64,000 nt of DNA, taken from NCBI RefSeq assembly GCF_004352845.1, contig NZ_SJRX01000002.1:186001-250000 (forward strand), written 5' to 3'. This document shows, piece after piece, positions 61,971 through 64,000 of this stretch. Under the pieces are notes generated by a model. The model had not been told where the DNA came from, searched no databases, and saw nothing but the letters and a program-made list of their open reading frames with translations. How positions within the stretch are numbered: position 1 is the stretch's first letter; every line of letters begins with the position of its first letter. The position numbers and the translations under genes were made by a program. Origin of the DNA: Luteimonas terricola. GTDB taxonomy: Bacteria > Pseudomonadota > Gammaproteobacteria > Xanthomonadales > Xanthomonadaceae.

Positions 61971-62717
61971 ATGGCCTTCGCCGTCCGCGCCATCACCCTC
62001 GACCTCGACGACACCGTCTGGCCATTCGCGCCGATCGGCGTGCGCATCGAACGCGTGCTCGACGAATGGATGCGGCGGCACAGCCCGGCCACCGCCGAGA
62101 TGTTCACGGTCGAAAAAATGCGCGCGCTGCGCGAACGGATCGCTGCCGAACACCCCGCGCTCGGCCACGACATGTCCGCGCTGCGCCGCCTGACGCTGGA
62201 AGCGGCGCTGCGCGAAAGCGGCGGCGACGTGGCGCTGGCGGACGCGGCCTACGAGGCCTTCTTCGCCGAGCGCAACAGGGTGGAGTGCTACCCCGACGCG
62301 ATCCACGCGCTCGAGCGCATCAGCGCCCGGCTGCCGATCGCGGCCCTGAGCAACGGCAATGCCGACCTTGCGCGCATCGGCCTGGACCACCTGTTTACCG
62401 CGCAACTCAGCGCCTGCAGCTTCGGTTCGGCGAAGCCCGATCCAGCGATCTTCCTCGCCGCATGCGAGCGCCTGGGCGTGCCGCCGGCCGAGGTGCTGCA
62501 CGTCGGCGATCATCCGGACGCCGACGTTGCCGGCGCCGCGCGCGCGGGCCTGCGCAGCTGCTGGATCAACCGCGCCGACGACGCCGGCCGCCATGCGCAA
62601 TGGCGACACGCCGAGGTCGAACCCGACCTCCATTTCGATTCCCTGGCCGCACTGGCCGACTGGCTCGACGCGGCCCTGCCCGCTCCGGGCGACCGCTACT
62701 GGAGCACCCCCGCATGA
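61971..62717 (+). CDS. HAD superfamily hydrolase
   Basis: Cytoplasmic phosphatase-like protein of 248 residues. Motif I is ITLDLDDTVWPFAPIGVRIE with the nucleophile Asp at residue 10, motif II is LPIAALSNGNADLARIGLDH, and motif III is FGSAKPDPAIFLAACERLGV with VLHVGDHPDADVAGAARAGL. It resembles YjjG/phosphoglycolate phosphatase-like enzymes; the substrate is unclear. The ATG at 61971 lies 6 nt after TACAAT (61959-61964) with no Shine-Dalgarno, so the message may be leaderless. Its stop overlaps the aminopeptidase start by 4 bp. Confidence 0.9.
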   Translation: MAFAVRAITLDLDDTVWPFAPIGVRIERVLDEWMRRHSPATAEMFTVEKMRALRERIAAEHPALGHDMSALRRLTLEAALRESGGDVALADAAYEAFFAERNRVECYPDAIHALERISARLPIAALSNGNADLARIGLDHLFTAQLSACSFGSAKPDPAIFLAACERLGVPPAEVLHVGDHPDADVAGAARAGLRSCWINRADDAGRHAQWRHAEVEPDLHFDSLAALADWLDAALPAPGDRYWSTPA

Positions 62718-64000
62718 AGCTTCCCGCCTGTTATGTTTCCGCCACCGAAGCCGCCCACGCGCTGCCGCTGCACATCGTCGACCGCGACGGGTTCGCGGCC
62801 TGGCGCGCGACGCAGTCCGACGCCATCGGGGCGTGGCTGGACGCGCACGCCTTCGACGCTTCGCCGTGCAGCTGCCTGGCACTGCCGGGGAGCGACGGTG
62901 CCCCGGCCGGTGCGATCCTCGGCGTGGGCGACATGCTCGATCCCTGCAGCTACGCCCACGCGCCGCGCGCGCTTCCGGCAGGCGACTGGGCGCCGGCTTC
63001 GGATCTGCCCGCTGGTACGTTGCGCGCTCTGCAACTCGGCTGGGGCCTGGGCAGCTACGCCTTCGACCGCTACCGCACGCCGAAGCCGGTGCGTACGCGG
63101 CTGGCGCTGGCCGACGCCGACGCCGAAGCCCTCGATGTCCTCACTGCCTGCGCGCGCGTGCGCGACCTGGTGAACACGCCCACCCAGGACATGGGGCCGG
63201 ACCAGCTGGAGGACGTCGCCCGCGGCATCGCGCAGGCGCACGGCGCCGAGTTCACCGCGATCACCGGCGGCGACCTGCTGGAGCAGAACTTCCCCGCCAT
63301 CCACGCCGTCGGCCGCGCCTCGCACCGCGCGCCGCGCCTGCTGGCGCTGCGCTGGGGCGAGGCCTCGCACCCGCACGTGGCCATCGTCGGCAAGGGCGTG
63401 TGCTTCGACACCGGCGGCCTCGACATCAAGCCCGCCGACGGCATGCGCAACATGAAGAAGGACATGGGCGGCGCCGCGCACGCGATCGCCCTGGCCGAGC
63501 TGGTGATGGCGCGGAAGCTTCCACTGCGCATCACCCTGCTGGTGCCGGCGGTGGAGAACGCGATCGGTCCCAACGCCTTCCGCCCCGGCGAAGTGATCGC
63601 CACCCGCACCGGCGTCAGCGTCGAGATCGACAACACCGACGCCGAGGGCCGGGTCATCCTGGGTGATGCACTGGCCTATGCCGGCGAGCAGTCGCCGGAC
63701 CTGGTGCTCGACTTCGCCACGCTGACCGGCGCCGCGCGCATCGCGCTCGGTCCCGACCTGCCCGCACTCTTCAGCAACGACGACGCCCTGGCCCAGGCCT
63801 GGCTCGACGCCGGCATGCAGGTACGCGACCCGCTGTGGCGCATGCCGCTGTGGCGCCCCTACCTGCGCTACCTGACCAGCAAGGTCGCCGACCTCGCCAA
63901 CGCCGGCTCGAAGATGGCGGGCAGCGTGACTGCGGCGCTGTACCTGGAGCGCTTCGTGCCCGGGGACATGCCCTGGGCGCACCTGGACACCTACGCCTGG
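62714..64000 (+). CDS. Leucyl aminopeptidase family protein (M17), 3' truncated
   Basis: Two-metal aminopeptidase of the M17 family; the gene runs off the right edge after 429 codons with no stop seen. The catalytic domain shows NTPTQDMGPDQLEDVARGIA, the metal/Lys region HVAIVGKGVCFDTGGLDIKP near residue 230, KKDMGGAAHAIALAELVMA, and the family signature EIDNTDAEGRVILGDALAY near residue 303. The N-terminal part is short compared with PepA, as in the PepB-like or Xanthomonas-type group. ATG 62714 overlaps the HAD stop as ATGA. Probably only about 20-30 residues are missing. Confidence 0.93.
   Translation, partial: MKLPACYVSATEAAHALPLHIVDRDGFAAWRATQSDAIGAWLDAHAFDASPCSCLALPGSDGAPAGAILGVGDMLDPCSYAHAPRALPAGDWAPASDLPAGTLRALQLGWGLGSYAFDRYRTPKPVRTRLALADADAEALDVLTACARVRDLVNTPTQDMGPDQLEDVARGIAQAHGAEFTAITGGDLLEQNFPAIHAVGRASHRAPRLLALRWGEASHPHVAIVGKGVCFDTGGLDIKPADGMRNMKKDMGGAAHAIALAELVMARKLPLRITLLVPAVENAIGPNAFRPGEVIATRTGVSVEIDNTDAEGRVILGDALAYAGEQSPDLVLDFATLTGAARIALGPDLPALFSNDDALAQAWLDAGMQVRDPLWRMPLWRPYLRYLTSKVADLANAGSKMAGSVTAALYLERFVPGDMPWAHLDTYAW

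Overview
The window is a 64 kb piece of a high-GC gammaproteobacterial chromosome that looks like Xanthomonadaceae/Lysobacteraceae (Lysobacter, Luteimonas or Xanthomonas type). The evidence is strong GC bias at third positions, a PhoP regulator that matches the xanthomonad PhoP I remember, a class II ribonucleotide reductase split into two genes, a homogentisate pathway, and a 2-oxoacid dehydrogenase operon of the kind that feeds branched-chain fatty acid synthesis. No phage, insertion sequence or CRISPR array is visible. This is mostly core and housekeeping sequence with short non-coding elements between genes.

Layout. 0-9.2 kb: the end of a TetR regulator, a Pcm-like methyltransferase with TolC, an envelope cluster (Kdo transferase waaA, LpxL-type acyltransferase, O-antigen ligase-like protein, GT4 glycosyltransferase), a small zinc protein, and a pirin-like/nitroreductase pair. 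9.2-12.7 kb: ELM1-like protein, Mpo1-like membrane protein, DMT exporter, NAD-binding epimerase. 12.8-18.7 kb: a complete Mrp/Mnh cation/proton antiporter operon with fused A-B subunits, then C, D, E, F and G, every junction overlapping. 18.7-28.4 kb: Ca/Na exchanger, lipoprotein, tyrosine degradation (hppD, hmgA) with a divergent MarR regulator, a POT peptide transporter, an AbgT transporter and tryptophan dioxygenase. 28.5-32.6 kb: 2-oxoacid dehydrogenase E1 alpha, E1 beta and E2, then a VOC protein. 32.6-40.8 kb: metallo-hydrolase, membrane protein, trpS, two small stress-type proteins, arginase, tRNA-Thr, SPOR protein, coaX, birA, a small exported protein and an MtfA-type peptidase. 40.8-45.5 kb: phoQ-phoP-PepSY, an arginine-deiminase-like enzyme and dusA. 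45.6-49.3 kb: copper homeostasis (cueR, copA with a clear MerR-type promoter, an NlpE-like lipoprotein). 49.4-53.7 kb: HAD phosphatase, EF-hand protein, PQQ-type sugar dehydrogenase, a frameshifted lipoprotein gene, small ORFs, EcsC protein. 53.7-57.7 kb: nrdJb, a histone H1-like gene and nrdJa in a row behind a NrdR-type palindrome. 57.9-64 kb: DegQ protease, a DUF883/holin-type membrane group, AI-2E-type permease, HAD hydrolase and a truncated M17 aminopeptidase.

How the genes work together. HppD turns 4-hydroxyphenylpyruvate into homogentisate and HmgA opens its ring. The MarR gene starts across a perfect palindrome between it and hppD, so local repression is likely. CopA exports Cu(I), CueR is translated from the same message, and the promoter has the 19-bp spacer expected of CueR control. 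NrdJa and NrdJb together should form one B12-dependent reductase, although a DNA-binding protein gene sits between them.

The observations most worth a second look are: the 271-bp inverted-repeat element between hppD and hmgA; the split nrdJ operon with an interposed H1 gene and an A9 tract in nrdJb; a 24-codon ORF with a strong ribosome-binding site at 52.8 kb; a lipoprotein gene broken by a frameshift at 52.35 kb; and several genes whose start codon lies 5-7 nt after a -10-like hexamer, which suggests leaderless mRNAs. I did not find an obvious new multi-gene defence or biosynthetic system. All identifications come from reading motifs; no database search was possible.
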